Assembly: GCF_001431205.1 (NCBI RefSeq)
Contig: NZ_LGPC01000011.1
Coordinates: 124,001-188,000, forward strand
DNA length: 64,000 bases
DNA from: Staphylococcus sp. NAM3COL9
GTDB lineage: Bacteria > Bacillota > Bacilli > Staphylococcales > Staphylococcaceae
Direction of reading: 5' to 3'
The number at the start of each line of letters is the position of its first letter. Position 1 is the stretch's first letter. Position numbers and translations under genes: made by a program. This document shows positions 48,466 through 58,790 of this stretch, piece by piece. A model generated the notes under the pieces. It made no database searches, was not told the origin of the DNA, and worked only from the letters and a program-made list of their open reading frames with translations.

Positions 48466-48561
48466 AGAAACTAGTAAATGATATGAATCGCGTTACGATA
48501 GAATGTTTCCTGTTCTATTTTTAAACTGCTTTCATATCAGAGTATACTGGTTTCTTTTTTT
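48466..48561 (+). terminator. Nested terminator after pnp
   Basis: An outer stem AGAAACTAGT / ACTGGTTTCT encloses GATATGA / TCATATC and an inner hairpin GATAGAA...TTCTATTTTT (48497-48522). The outer stem is followed by a T-run, and the inner one by TTTTT, so two stops may be nested. Confidence 0.65.
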
Positions 48562-48782
48562 ATTTAATTCAAGTGAAAATATTAGCAGAATTATATCGTG
48601 AATAATTGAATATATAAGTGTATAAGACTAAATTTTAATTTTTGGTGAAGTTATAGTTTCTATATGTTGTAAAATGTGAATGTGAAGACATAAAACAAAA
48701 CATAGAAAATATCGACGATTCATAAGCAATTGTTTATTTATTGATATCAATCCCGAACTATTTATAGTAATTACTTTAATAG

Positions 48783-48811
48783 TGTACATAAAGTCTATTT
48801 TAACTTATAAT
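48783..48811 (+). promoter_or_regulatory. SigA promoter for rnjB
   Basis: TGTACA (48783-48788) and TATAAT (48806-48811) are 17 bases apart, 49 bases before the start codon. Confidence 0.55.
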
Positions 48812-48859
48812 ATACTATGAGTTTATATATGGACGGGAATTTAAATAGGAGGTAACATT

Positions 48860-50533
48860 TTGAGTTTAATTAAGAAAAAAAATAAAAATATTCGTATAAT
48901 TCCACTTGGCGGAGTTGGAGAAATTGCGAAAAATATGTATGTCGTTGAAGTAGACGATGAAATGTTCATGTTAGATGCTGGACTGATGTTCCCAGAAGAT
49001 GAAATGCTAGGTGTGGACATTGTAATTCCTGACATTCAATATGTCATTGACAATAAAGAAAAATTAAAAGGTATATTTTTAACGCATGGTCACGAGCACG
49101 CTATTGGGGCTGTCACATATGTATTAGAACAAGTAGATGCACCTGTGTACGGTTCTAAACTAACAATTGCGTTAATTAAAGAAAATATGAAAGCACGCAA
49201 TGTTAATAAAAAAGTAAGATATTATACAGTGAATAATGAATCAGTTATGCGTTTTAAAGGGGTAAATATCACATTTTTCAATACAACGCATAGTATTCCA
49301 GACAGTTTAGGTGTATGTATTCATACATCGTATGGTGCCATCGTTTATACTGGTGAATTTAAATTTGATCAAAGTCTACAAGGTCATTACGCACCAGACT
49401 TGAAAAAAATGACTGAAATAGGTGAAGCAGGTGTGTTTGCGCTCATCAGTGATTCCACTGAGGCAGAAAAGCCAGGTTATAATACACCAGAAAATGTAAT
49501 TGAATCACATATGTATGATGCGTTTACTAAAGTTAAAGGCAGATTAATTGTTTCTTGTTACGCATCGAACTTTATACGCATTCAGCAAGTATTGAATTTG
49601 GCACAGAGGTTGAATAGAAAAGTTTCTTTCCTAGGCCGTTCATTAGAAAGTTCATTTAATATCGCTAGAAAGATGGGTTATTTCGATATTTCTAAAGACT
49701 TATTAATTCCAATTAATGAAGTTGAAAACCATCCTAAAAACGAAGTTATTATTATTGCAACTGGTATGCAAGGTGAACCAGTAGAAGCATTAAGTCAAAT
49801 GGCTCAAAAGAAACATAAAATAATGAATATTGAACAAGGGGATTCTGTATTCCTAGCAATTACTGCTTCTGCAAGTATGGAAGTCATCGTCGGTAACACG
49901 CTAAATGAATTGGCGCGTGCTGGTGCAGAAATCTTACCTAGTAGTAAAAAAATACACACTTCAAGTCATGGTTGTATGGAAGAATTGAAAATGATGATCA
50001 ACATTATGAAACCAGAATACTTTATACCTGTAAATGGTGAATTTAAAATGCAAATTGCTCATGCAAAATTAGCGAATGAATCAGGCGTACAACCTGAGAA
50101 AATCTTCCTTGTGGAAAAAGGAGATGTCGTTAACTATGATGGTGACGAAATGATTTTAAATGAAAAAGTGAATTTTGGTAATGTACTTATCGATGGTATT
50201 GGTGTTGGAGACGTAGGAAACATCGTTCTGAGAGATCGTCATTTATTAGCAGAAGATGGTATCTTTATTGCGGTCGTAACACTTGATCCGAAAAACAGAC
50301 GAATTGCAGCTGGACCAGAAATTCAATCTAGAGGTTTCGTTTATGTTAGAGAAAGTGAAGCTTTATTAAATGAAGCTGAAGAGAAAGTACGTGAAATCGT
50401 TGAACTAGGACTACAAGAGAAACGCATTGAATGGTCTGAAATCAAACAAAGTATGCGTGATCAAATTAGCAAATTATTATTTGAAAACACGAAACGTCGT
50501 CCAATGATTATTCCAGTTATTTCCGAAATTTAA
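48860..50533 (+). CDS. rnjB: Ribonuclease J2
   Basis: RNase J2 (557 aa) forms a complex with RNase J1 that degrades RNA from the 5' end and cuts internally. It has the metallo-beta-lactamase and beta-CASP domains ([38 protein letters not shown]). The metal motif reads HGHEHAIG from residue 76, where J1-type enzymes have HGHEDHIG: the metal-binding Asp and His are His80 and Ala81. Loss of these fits the known weak activity of J2. The start is TTG 48860, with AGGAGG 7 bases upstream. Confidence 0.96.
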   Translation: MSLIKKKNKNIRIIPLGGVGEIAKNMYVVEVDDEMFMLDAGLMFPEDEMLGVDIVIPDIQYVIDNKEKLKGIFLTHGHEHAIGAVTYVLEQVDAPVYGSKLTIALIKENMKARNVNKKVRYYTVNNESVMRFKGVNITFFNTTHSIPDSLGVCIHTSYGAIVYTGEFKFDQSLQGHYAPDLKKMTEIGEAGVFALISDSTEAEKPGYNTPENVIESHMYDAFTKVKGRLIVSCYASNFIRIQQVLNLAQRLNRKVSFLGRSLESSFNIARKMGYFDISKDLLIPINEVENHPKNEVIIIATGMQGEPVEALSQMAQKKHKIMNIEQGDSVFLAITASASMEVIVGNTLNELARAGAEILPSSKKIHTSSHGCMEELKMMINIMKPEYFIPVNGEFKMQIAHAKLANESGVQPEKIFLVEKGDVVNYDGDEMILNEKVNFGNVLIDGIGVGDVGNIVLRDRHLLAEDGIFIAVVTLDPKNRRIAAGPEIQSRGFVYVRESEALLNEAEEKVREIVELGLQEKRIEWSEIKQSMRDQISKLLFENTKRRPMIIPVISEI

Positions 50534-50550
50534 TAATTTCCAAACTAAAC

Positions 50551-50677
50551 AAAGAGGTTAAGACAAACGCTTAGGTAAACATATTTAAAAGTAGATTGCA
50601 GTTGATTGTTATATCTTAAATATGACATGCAAGCAAACTTTAAATCCATTCAAAGCGCACATTGTCTTACCTCTTTT
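50551..50677 (+). ncRNA. Large structured element between rnjB and ftsK (long-loop terminator or small RNA)
   Basis: AAAGAGGTTAAGACAA at 50551-50566 pairs with TTGTCTTACCTCTTT at 50662-50676 apart from one bulge, and AACGCTT / AAGCG extends the stem after a bulge. About 90 bases are enclosed, with TTTATG after the stem. It may be the rnjB terminator or an independent structured RNA. Confidence 0.4.
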
Positions 50678-50837
50678 ATGTTATTATAGAATACAAATAA
50701 ACTTTTTTATATAATCATACTTATATAAAAAACTGGATACATATTTTTTACGATGAATAAAAGTGATTCACATAACAATCAATGGGGATATGACTAAATT
50801 AAAATTGAAATCAGAGTTAGAAAAGTAGGTGTGGAAC

Positions 50838-53309
50838 GTGGCACAAACAAAAAAGAGAACTACAACTAAGAGAAAACCAACAAATACAAATAAGAAGCCA
50901 TCAAATACAAGAAAGAAAACAACAAATAAAAAGAAAAAACAAAGCGACAGTCCTATGAGATATGTTTTTGCTATTATCGTCTTTGTATTAATTGTACTAG
51001 GCACGTTTCAACTTGGTATTATTGGAACAATGATAGATAGTTTCTTAAATTATTTATTCGGTAATAGCCGTTACTTAACCTATATATTACTATTGATAGG
51101 TACAATATTTATTACTTATTATAAAGCTTTACCGAAGACAAGACGTACAGTAGGTGCTTTTATATTACAATTTGCACTATTGTTAGTGACACAAATCTTT
51201 TTTTACTTTACTAATAATGCACAAGCGCAAAGAGAACCGGTATTATCATTTGTCTATAAAGCTTATGTACAGACAAACTTTCCTAGTTTTGGTGGAGGAT
51301 TAATAGGGTATTACTTATTAACTTTATTCACGCCTTTAATTTCTATTGTTGGTATTATTATTGTGACAATTTTATTGATTGCTTCAAGCGCAATTTTACT
51401 TTTAAAACAAAGTCATCGTGATGTGTCGAAGATCATATTTGAAAAGATGAAAATTAAAGGTCAAGATGCTTCAGTAAAATTAAAAGAAAAAAGAAAACAA
51501 AACAAAATTAAAAGAGATGCTAAAGTGCGTGTGAAAGCAGAGAAAAAAGCTGAATTGCAAGCTCAGCAAGCTACCACTCAAGATGAATCGAATAATGAAG
51601 TTAAAGATGTAAGTGATTTACCTGAAGTTTCAAGTTCAACTACAGAACAACAACAATCCATACCTATATTTGGGCATGGTGATAACGATGATGACAGCGC
51701 TCAATCTACGCAAAATAAAAAATATAAACGCAGTCAGCGTATGTTAGATCAAGAAGGCACAAATGGGATAATGCCATCACAACAAAGTTCTAAAGAGGAA
51801 CAAGTTTCATTAGATCAGTTGATAGATGACTCTGAGCAACCGTCAGATGAAGATGGTGCAAATTCCATATCTGAAGCAGGTGAGGTAGAAAACGAAGCAT
51901 ATACAATACCACCGCTTTCCTTACTCAATCAACCTGCTAAGCAAAAAGCTACATCTAAAGCAGAAGTACAAAAAAAAGGACAGTTACTAGAAACAACCCT
52001 CAAAAACTTTGGTGTTAATGCTAGAGTGACTCAAATAAAAATTGGTCCAGCAGTGACGCAATATGAAATACAACCTGCGCAAGGTGTGAAAGTAAGTAAA
52101 ATCGTTAATTTACATAATGATATTGCTTTAGCACTTGCTGCGAAAGATATCCGTATAGAAGCGCCTATACCTGGTCGTTCAGCTGTCGGTATAGAAGTGC
52201 CGAATGATAAAGTATCACTCGTTTCATTAAAAGAAGTATTAGATGAGAAGTTTCCTGCAAAAAACAAATTAGAAGTTGGATTAGGTAGAGACATTTCAGG
52301 TGATCCAATTACAGTTGAATTAAATAAAATGCCTCATTTACTTGTAGCAGGTTCTACCGGTAGTGGTAAGTCAGTTTGTATCAATGGCATTATTACAAGT
52401 ATTTTACTTAATGCTAAGCCACATGAAGTAAAACTTATGTTAATTGATCCAAAAATGGTAGAGTTGAATGTATATAACGGTATACCTCATTTGCTTATAC
52501 CTGTTGTGACAAATCCGCATAAAGCATCACAAGCACTAGAAAAAGTAGTTGCTGAAATGGAAAGACGTTATGATTTATTCCAACATTCTTCAACTAGAAA
52601 TATTGAGGGCTATAACGAAGCAATTAGACGACAAAATATGGAACTAGAAGAGAAAAAATCTGAGTTGCCATATATTGTGGTAATTGTTGATGAATTAGCA
52701 GATTTAATGATGGTTGCAGGTAAAGATGTGGAAAATGCAATTCAACGTATTACTCAAATGGCACGTGCAGCAGGTATTCATTTAATTATTGCAACACAAC
52801 GCCCATCTGTAGATGTTATAACTGGTATAATCAAAAATAACATTCCGTCAAGAATCGCTTTCGCTGTGAGTTCACAAATTGACTCTAGAACGATCATAGA
52901 TAGTGGTGGTGCAGATAAGCTATTAGGTAAAGGTGATATGTTATACGTTGCAAATGGTGGTTCTACAAGAACACGTGTGCAAGGTGCATTTTTAAGTGAT
53001 CAAGAGGTACAAGATATTGTTAATTATGTTGTTGAACAACAAAAAGCGAATTATGTTAAAGAAATGGAACCAGACGCACCAGTTGAAAAATCAGAAATGA
53101 AAAGTGAAGATTCACTTTATGATGAAGCATATATATTTATAATTGAACAACAAAAAGCAAGTACATCCTTGCTACAAAGGCAGTTTAGAATTGGTTATAA
53201 TCGAGCTTCAAGATTGATGGATGATTTAGAACGGAATCAAGTTATTGGACCACAAAAAGGTAGTAAACCTAGACAGATACTTGTGGATTTAGATAGTGAT
53301 GAGGTGTAA
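50838..53309 (+). CDS. DNA translocase FtsK/SpoIIIE
   Basis: This 823-residue translocase pumps chromosome DNA through the division septum. A basic N-terminal tail ([15 protein letters not shown]) is followed by four membrane segments in residues about 37-190, an acidic, low-complexity linker (200-370), and the motor domain, with Walker A GSTGSGKS at residues 505-512 and Walker [11 protein letters not shown]. The C-terminal gamma winged helix reads [20 protein letters not shown]. The membrane segments make it SpoIIIE-like rather than SftA-like. The start is GTG 50838, with AGGTG 6 bases upstream. Confidence 0.96.
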   Translation: MAQTKKRTTTKRKPTNTNKKPSNTRKKTTNKKKKQSDSPMRYVFAIIVFVLIVLGTFQLGIIGTMIDSFLNYLFGNSRYLTYILLLIGTIFITYYKALPKTRRTVGAFILQFALLLVTQIFFYFTNNAQAQREPVLSFVYKAYVQTNFPSFGGGLIGYYLLTLFTPLISIVGIIIVTILLIASSAILLLKQSHRDVSKIIFEKMKIKGQDASVKLKEKRKQNKIKRDAKVRVKAEKKAELQAQQATTQDESNNEVKDVSDLPEVSSSTTEQQQSIPIFGHGDNDDDSAQSTQNKKYKRSQRMLDQEGTNGIMPSQQSSKEEQVSLDQLIDDSEQPSDEDGANSISEAGEVENEAYTIPPLSLLNQPAKQKATSKAEVQKKGQLLETTLKNFGVNARVTQIKIGPAVTQYEIQPAQGVKVSKIVNLHNDIALALAAKDIRIEAPIPGRSAVGIEVPNDKVSLVSLKEVLDEKFPAKNKLEVGLGRDISGDPITVELNKMPHLLVAGSTGSGKSVCINGIITSILLNAKPHEVKLMLIDPKMVELNVYNGIPHLLIPVVTNPHKASQALEKVVAEMERRYDLFQHSSTRNIEGYNEAIRRQNMELEEKKSELPYIVVIVDELADLMMVAGKDVENAIQRITQMARAAGIHLIIATQRPSVDVITGIIKNNIPSRIAFAVSSQIDSRTIIDSGGADKLLGKGDMLYVANGGSTRTRVQGAFLSDQEVQDIVNYVVEQQKANYVKEMEPDAPVEKSEMKSEDSLYDEAYIFIIEQQKASTSLLQRQFRIGYNRASRLMDDLERNQVIGPQKGSKPRQILVDLDSDEV

Positions 53310-53311
53310 AT

Positions 53312-54025
53312 ATGGAACTTACTTCTGTATATAAAGTTAAAGAGTGGATGATTCAACAAATTAAAGAAGATAAATTGAGTCCTGGAGAGCCATTGCCAAG
53401 TAATTTAGCAGTGGCTAGAACACTAAATGTTAAAACAGATGACGTTTATGATGCTGTGGATGAATTGATTACAGAGCAAGTATTATCTAATAATTTAGGG
53501 GAAGGTGCGAGTGTTAAATCACTGCACCCATTCTTCTATCCTTTAGGTGAACTTGTAAGTATTAGTCAAATGATAGAACAACAAGGCTTTAACGCTAGAA
53601 CAGAATTTATAAGCTTAGATGAAAAACCAGCTACTTCATTGGATGCATTAAGATTAAACATTCCTGATAAAGCTTCTGTGACCATTATAGAGCGTGTCAG
53701 ATTGGCAGATCGACAACCAGTAGTATATTGCTTAGATAAAGTGCCCGCTGATGATTTAACGTGTGCACAGTATCAAAATAGTGATGAATCTTTATTAAAT
53801 GCGATTGAAGTTTATGCTAATAAAAAAGTTGCCTATGCAAATACAGAAATTGAGGCAATTAGTTATGAACCTCATATCTCGGACGTGCTAGACGCATCAC
53901 CGCATGAAGGGCTCATGCTTTTGAAATTAATACATTATGATAACGATGATCAACCAATACTTTATTCTTTTAATTATTTCAAAAGTAGTTTAGTAAAATT
54001 TAAAACGGTTAGAAATAGAATATAA
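53312..54025 (+). CDS. ymfC: GntR family transcriptional regulator with UTRA domain (YmfC-like)
   Basis: This 237-residue regulator has an N-terminal winged helix (KEWMIQQIKEDKLSPGEPLPSNLAVARTLNV), the GntR signature, and a C-terminal UTRA ligand domain of about 160 residues (NARTEFISLDEKPATSLDAL, ASVTIIERVRLADRQPVVYCL). HutC-type members sense small metabolites; its ligand is unknown. It lies 2 bases after the ftsK gene and before ymfF, as ymfC does in B. subtilis, so it may be co-transcribed. Confidence 0.9.
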   Translation: MELTSVYKVKEWMIQQIKEDKLSPGEPLPSNLAVARTLNVKTDDVYDAVDELITEQVLSNNLGEGASVKSLHPFFYPLGELVSISQMIEQQGFNARTEFISLDEKPATSLDALRLNIPDKASVTIIERVRLADRQPVVYCLDKVPADDLTCAQYQNSDESLLNAIEVYANKKVAYANTEIEAISYEPHISDVLDASPHEGLMLLKLIHYDNDDQPILYSFNYFKSSLVKFKTVRNRI

Positions 54026-54056
54026 AAACAAAATTATGAAAGCGAGGCATGACAAT

Positions 54057-55325
54057 TTGAAGATAGATAAACAGCAAAATGACTTGCATATAAAAGTAAT
54101 GCCAACAACAAAATTTAAAACAACCACAATCACATTGAAATTTATGGCGCCATTAGACAGTGAAACAATGACAGCACGTTCACTATTGAGCAAAATTCTC
54201 GTACGTGCGACAAAGCAATGGCCAACGGATAAAGCATTTAACCAACACTTATCACAATTATATGGTGCATACGTCAACAGTTTCATTTCAAAATTCAAAG
54301 ACAAGCATGTAATTACAATATCTTTAGAAATCGTAAATGAACGTTATTTAAAAGACCAAACACCATTATTTGAAAAAGGTTTAGATCTGCTAAAAGAAAT
54401 GATTTGGAACCCGTTAATTAACGATGACGAATTTGATGAAACTTTTGTTGCACAAGAAAAATCGTTATTAACAAAAAAATTAGATGCTATTGTTGATAAT
54501 AAATCACAAATTGCATTTTTAAACTTACTGAAACATATGTTTGGAGACCAACCTTATCGCCATATAGCGTCAGGGCAAGTTGAATACATATCGGGTATAA
54601 CACCAAAAAATTTATATCATACATATCAATCTATGCTAAAAGACGACTACTGCGCGGTCTATGTAGTAGGTAACGTAGATGAGCAAGCGGTAAAATCACA
54701 AATTCAATCATATTTTGACCTCAACCCATTTCAATTTGAAATATCAAATGCAGTGCCAATGCCAAAGTCACATAATTTACCACAAGAAATTATTGAAACA
54801 GATGTAGTGGATCAAGCTAAATTAAATATGGGGTATAAATTCCCAGCACGATATGGAGATTTACAATACTTTGCTATGGTCGTGTTAAATGTTATGTTTG
54901 GCGGCGATCCATCGTCCGTGTTATTTAATGAAGTACGAGAGAAGCAAAGCTTAGCTTATTCGATACACTCTCAAATGGATGCTAAAAATGGTTTCATGTT
55001 TGTTCTTAGTGGTGTTTCAGCTGACAAATATGAAATAGCTAAAGATACAATAATAGCTGAATTTGAAAAATTTCAACAAGGTAAATTTGATGACGATAAA
55101 TTAGAGCTAGCTAAAAAAGTAATTATTTCACAACGTCAAGAATCTCATGATAGGCCAAAAAGTATTATTGAAATATTAAATAATAATATATTACTTGATG
55201 AGGATATGTCAGAAACAAGTTTTATTGAAGGTATACAAAATGTATCTAGAGCAGATATTCAGCAATTAGCACAAGAAACAATATTAGATACGATTTACAT
55301 TTTGACGAAAGGAGGTAATGACTGA
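54057..55325 (+). CDS. ymfF: YmfF, inactive-type M16 peptidase family protein
   Basis: This 422-residue protein has the M16 (insulinase) fold but lacks the zinc-binding HxxEH; the matching region reads MTARSLLSKILVRATKQW. It would pair with the neighbouring YmfH, which keeps the motif, as two-chain M16B enzymes do. In B. subtilis the ymfFHI genes are linked to EF-P 5-aminopentanol modification. The start is likely TTG 54057 (MKIDKQQND), since GAGG lies 8 bases upstream; ATG 54036 lacks such a site. The stop overlaps ymfH by one base. Confidence 0.9.
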   Translation: MKIDKQQNDLHIKVMPTTKFKTTTITLKFMAPLDSETMTARSLLSKILVRATKQWPTDKAFNQHLSQLYGAYVNSFISKFKDKHVITISLEIVNERYLKDQTPLFEKGLDLLKEMIWNPLINDDEFDETFVAQEKSLLTKKLDAIVDNKSQIAFLNLLKHMFGDQPYRHIASGQVEYISGITPKNLYHTYQSMLKDDYCAVYVVGNVDEQAVKSQIQSYFDLNPFQFEISNAVPMPKSHNLPQEIIETDVVDQAKLNMGYKFPARYGDLQYFAMVVLNVMFGGDPSSVLFNEVREKQSLAYSIHSQMDAKNGFMFVLSGVSADKYEIAKDTIIAEFEKFQQGKFDDDKLELAKKVIISQRQESHDRPKSIIEILNNNILLDEDMSETSFIEGIQNVSRADIQQLAQETILDTIYILTKGGND

Positions 55326-56611
55326 TGAATGAAAAGTATTATAAACAAATAGACGAAAAAGTTTATGAAGCGGAGTTAAATAATGGACTCAAATTATTTG
55401 TTATTCCGAAAAACGGATTTCAAAAAACTTTCGTAACATATACAACACAATTTGGTTCCTTAGATAATAAATTTAAACCACATGGTAGCGATACATATGT
55501 CACAGTCCCAGATGGCGTAGCACACTTTTTAGAACATAAATTATTTGAAAATGAGGAAGAAGACTTATTTACTGCTTTTGCGGAAGACAACGCTCAAGTT
55601 AACGCATTTACAAGCTTTGATCGAACAAGTTATCTTTTTAGTGCTACTGGTAATGTAGACCGCAATATCAAGCGTTTATTAACGATGGTAGAAACGCCTT
55701 ATTTTACTAAAGAGACAGTTGATAAAGAAAAAGGAATCATTGAAGAAGAAATTAAAATGTATCAAGAACAACCTGGTTATAAATTAATGTTCAATACATT
55801 AAAGGCCATGTACGAAACACATCCGATACGTGTGGATATCGCAGGTAGTGTTGAAAGTATTTATGAAATAACTAAAGATGATTTGTATCTATGTTATGAA
55901 ACATTCTATCATCCATCGAACATGGTGTTATTTGTTGTAGGTGATGTAGATGCAGAGCACATTTATAAAATTATTGCTGACCACGAAAATAAAAGAGACA
56001 AAGTAAATCAACCCCAAATTGTCAGAGATGCTTTAGATGAAAAAAACGAAGTTAATGAGTCCAATGTAACAGAATCCATGAAACTTCAATCACCAAGATT
56101 GATGCTTGGTTTTAAAAATGAAACTTTAAAAAATGAACCTAACGAAGCCTATGTTAAACGAGATTTAGAGATGACACTATTTTATGAAATGGTGTTTGGT
56201 GAAGAGACAGATTTTTATCAAACGTTGCTTAATCAAGATTTAATAGATGAAACATTTGGTTATCAATTTGTTTTAGAACCAACCTATAGCTTTTCAGTTA
56301 TCACGAGTGCAACGCAATATCCTGATAAATTGAAAACACTATTGTTAGAGGAATTAGAAAACACACAAGGCAAATTAAGCGATGAAGCGGCCTTTAATTT
56401 ATTGAAAAAACAATTTATTGGAGAATTTATCTCAGGTTTAAATTCACCAGAGTATATTGCTAATCAATACACAAAACTTTATTTTGAAGGCGTAAGCTTA
56501 TTCGACTTATTAGACATTGTTGAGAGTATCACTTTAGACAGCGTAAATGAAACAGCAAACACATGTTTAAATTTAACCCAAGTTGTAGATAGTCGTTTGG
56601 AGATGAAATAA
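55325..56611 (+). CDS. ymfH: YmfH, M16 family zinc peptidase
   Basis: YmfH (428 aa) keeps the inverted zinc motif HFLEH at residues 67-71, with a downstream Glu in DKEKGIIEEEIKMYQEQ, so it should be catalytically active. It probably forms a heterodimer with YmfF. The substrate is unknown; its gene is conserved next to ymfI and is linked with EF-P modification. The ribosome binding site GGAGG lies within ymfF, and the start overlaps the ymfF stop. Confidence 0.93.
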   Translation: MNEKYYKQIDEKVYEAELNNGLKLFVIPKNGFQKTFVTYTTQFGSLDNKFKPHGSDTYVTVPDGVAHFLEHKLFENEEEDLFTAFAEDNAQVNAFTSFDRTSYLFSATGNVDRNIKRLLTMVETPYFTKETVDKEKGIIEEEIKMYQEQPGYKLMFNTLKAMYETHPIRVDIAGSVESIYEITKDDLYLCYETFYHPSNMVLFVVGDVDAEHIYKIIADHENKRDKVNQPQIVRDALDEKNEVNESNVTESMKLQSPRLMLGFKNETLKNEPNEAYVKRDLEMTLFYEMVFGEETDFYQTLLNQDLIDETFGYQFVLEPTYSFSVITSATQYPDKLKTLLLEELENTQGKLSDEAAFNLLKKQFIGEFISGLNSPEYIANQYTKLYFEGVSLFDLLDIVESITLDSVNETANTCLNLTQVVDSRLEMK

Positions 56612-56612
56612 A

Positions 56613-57317
56613 ATGAAAGCTTTGGTCATGGGCGGATCTGGTGCAATAGGTTCTGCAATTGTTGATCGCCTGTTAACGAATGGATATGAAGTTATCGTAC
56701 ACTATAATAAATCAAATATAGAAACTCTAAAAAACCGCTATGAACAAAAGTCAGTACAATTTGTAAAATGTGATTTAACTCAGTGTAATGAATTGGATAA
56801 AACTTTTGGTTTTATAAGTAATTTAGATTGTTTAATTTATGCTAGTGGTTCAGCTTTATATGGGCAATTACAGGATATGACAGACGAAATGATCGATTCG
56901 AGTTATCAAATACATGTGCGTCAATTTATAAGAATAAGTAGATATTTTGCAGATCAATTAAGACAAAGTACAAATGGTAGAATCATCGTTATCTCATCGA
57001 TTTGGGGCGAAACTGGCGCAAGCATGGAGACAGTTTATTCAGCTATGAAAGGCGCTCAAATTAGTTTTGTTAAGGCGCTTAGCCAAGAGTTAGCTATGAC
57101 AAATGTCACAGTCAACGCTATTGCACCTGGTTTTGTAAGTGGCAACATGACTCAAGTCTGGACGGTAGATGAACTTAGTGAAATAACAAGGGATTTACCA
57201 CAACAAAGATTGATTGCACCTGAAGAAGTTGCACATACGTGTAGTTATTTATGTCATCCATTAGCAAAAAGTATCACTGGAACGGTACAAAAAGTGAATG
57301 GAGCATGGTATTTATAA
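56613..57317 (+). CDS. ymfI: YmfI, short-chain dehydrogenase (EF-P 5-aminopentanone reductase type)
   Basis: This 234-residue SDR has the nucleotide motif GGSGAIGSAI at residues 7-16, and the catalytic SS and YSAMK (ISSIWGETG..., VYSAMKGAQISFVKAL). In B. subtilis YmfI reduces the 5-aminopentanone on EF-P to 5-aminopentanol, which affects translation of polyproline runs and swarming. The gene begins one base after the ymfH stop, with no separate promoter seen. Function here is inferred from synteny and similarity. Confidence 0.9.
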   Translation: MKALVMGGSGAIGSAIVDRLLTNGYEVIVHYNKSNIETLKNRYEQKSVQFVKCDLTQCNELDKTFGFISNLDCLIYASGSALYGQLQDMTDEMIDSSYQIHVRQFIRISRYFADQLRQSTNGRIIVISSIWGETGASMETVYSAMKGAQISFVKALSQELAMTNVTVNAIAPGFVSGNMTQVWTVDELSEITRDLPQQRLIAPEEVAHTCSYLCHPLAKSITGTVQKVNGAWYL

Positions 57318-57361
57318 ATTTTAATATTGTGTAAAAAATAAACCAACTATGAAACATTCAA

Positions 57362-57370
57362 TGATATAAT
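57362..57370 (+). promoter_or_regulatory. Extended -10 promoter before ymfK
   Basis: TG-A-TATAAT (57362-57370) lies about 109 bases before the ymfK start codon. No good -35 is visible. It could start the ymfK-rodZ-pgsA unit. Confidence 0.45.
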
Positions 57371-57478
57371 AACAGTACAATAAATCACATGATTAAAAAA
57401 GTGATATTAATAGACGTTACTTGAGCACCAGTCTATTATAAAATAACCGTTGTTTTTAAACTAAGGGGTGTTTATTTC

Positions 57479-58309
57479 ATGACAGTAGCTACTAAAAAAG
57501 AATGGTATTTAGAATATGAGATAACTTTGAACAGATCAGGTTTATTAGGCGATGTTTCTAGTCTGTTAGGTATGATGGGTATCAATATTGTAACGATTAA
57601 TGGTGTTGACGAAGGTCGTAGAGGCTTACTCATTAAGTCTGATAATTTAGAAAAAGTGAGTAGATTTGAAAATATTGTCACTGAAATTGATGATATCTCC
57701 ATTACTAAATTACGTAAACCTGAACTTCGTGATCGGTTGGCAGTAAGACATGGCAGGTACATAGAGCAAGATGCTGATGATAAAAAGACATTTCGATTTG
57801 AAAGAGAAGACTTAGGTTTGCTCGTTGATTTTATGGCAGAATTATTTAAAGAAGAAGGTCATAAATTAATAGGAATTAGAGGTATGCCTAGGGTCGGAAA
57901 GACAGAATCTATTGTTGCTGGCAGTGTCTGTGCACATAAGCGCTGGTTATTCATCAGTTCTACATTAATCAAACAAACTGTGCGTAGCTCATTAATTAAA
58001 GGTGAGTACGATTCTAATCATGTTTATATAATTGATGGTGCAGTAACTGCAAGAGAATCTAATGTAAAACACCAAGAATTAGTAAAAGAAGTTATGAGTT
58101 TGCCTTCAATTAAGGTAGTAGAGCATCCTGACTTATTTGTTGAAACAAGTGATTATGAGATGAGCGATTTCGATTATATTATTGAATTAAGAGAAAATAA
58201 AAATCAAGAAATTCATTATGAAGAAATGAAGAAACAAACTGTTAAAAGTAAAAACAACTTAGACTTTGGTAACGATGACTTTGGTGGCGGATTTGGTTTC
58301 TTTGAATAA
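57479..58309 (+). CDS. ymfK: YmfK-like DUF3388 protein with ACT-like domain and possible P-loop
   Basis: This 276-residue protein of unknown function is conserved in this position in Firmicutes. The N-terminal 80 residues resemble an ACT domain (EYEITLNRSGLLGDVSSLLG, then MMGINIVTINGVDEGRRGLL), suggesting binding of a small metabolite. From about residue 137, GIRGMPRVGKTESIVAGSVC holds GMPRVGKT, which fits a Walker A motif, and DHVYIIDG-like VYIIDGAV could be Walker B. The last 15 residues are rich in Gly, Phe and Asp. GGGGTG lies about 8-10 bases before the ATG. Confidence 0.85.
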   Translation: MTVATKKEWYLEYEITLNRSGLLGDVSSLLGMMGINIVTINGVDEGRRGLLIKSDNLEKVSRFENIVTEIDDISITKLRKPELRDRLAVRHGRYIEQDADDKKTFRFEREDLGLLVDFMAELFKEEGHKLIGIRGMPRVGKTESIVAGSVCAHKRWLFISSTLIKQTVRSSLIKGEYDSNHVYIIDGAVTARESNVKHQELVKEVMSLPSIKVVEHPDLFVETSDYEMSDFDYIIELRENKNQEIHYEEMKKQTVKSKNNLDFGNDDFGGGFGFFE

Positions 58310-58342
58310 AAATATGAATAGTTATCAAGGAGGACTGACATC

Positions 58343-58735
58343 GTGAACACAGTTGGTCAAACTTTAAAGGGACGCCGAGAACGTTTGGGTATGACTTTAA
58401 ATGAATTAGAAACACGCACACAGATAAAACGTCAAACTTTGACTTTGATAGAAAATAATGATTTTGAATCTTTGAATCATGTTGATTATGCAGAAGGTTT
58501 TATTAAAAAATATGCAAAAGCTGTTAATATTGATTCTGTACAGTTAATCAAAGCACATAGAGACGAAATTCCTAATAATGATGAAAGCATGCAAGAGACG
58601 ATTGAAGTTTTTTCTAAAGAAAATAAGCCAACATATCGCAGTAAGAATAAAGAACCGTTACAAGTAGCTGTTATAGTAAGCGTTGTGGTTATCATTTCAG
58701 CGCTATTATGGATATTAGCTGTTTTAGTATTATAA
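58343..58735 (+). CDS. RodZ-like membrane-anchored helix-turn-helix protein (YmfM)
   Basis: This 130-residue protein has an N-terminal HTH_25 domain (GQTLKGRRERLGMTLNELETRTQIKRQTL) and a single membrane segment near the C-terminus (AVIVSVVVIISALLWILAVLVL). It matches the cytoplasmic and membrane parts of RodZ, which links MreB to cell-shape machinery, but the periplasmic tail is absent, as in staphylococci. The start is GTG 58343, with AAGGAGG 9 bases upstream. It precedes pgsA, the Firmicute order. Confidence 0.9.
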   Translation: MNTVGQTLKGRRERLGMTLNELETRTQIKRQTLTLIENNDFESLNHVDYAEGFIKKYAKAVNIDSVQLIKAHRDEIPNNDESMQETIEVFSKENKPTYRSKNKEPLQVAVIVSVVVIISALLWILAVLVL

Positions 58736-58790
58736 TCGATTAGTGTATAAAGCAATGGTTAAGTTATAAAAAAAGAAAAGAGGACTTCTT

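Larger units (their letters stand above)
48441..48859 (+). other. Intergenic region between pnp and rnjB
   Basis: The 419 bases hold the pnp terminator (48466-48561) and the rnjB promoter (48783-48811). Between them no gene or clear RNA element is seen. Confidence 0.5.
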
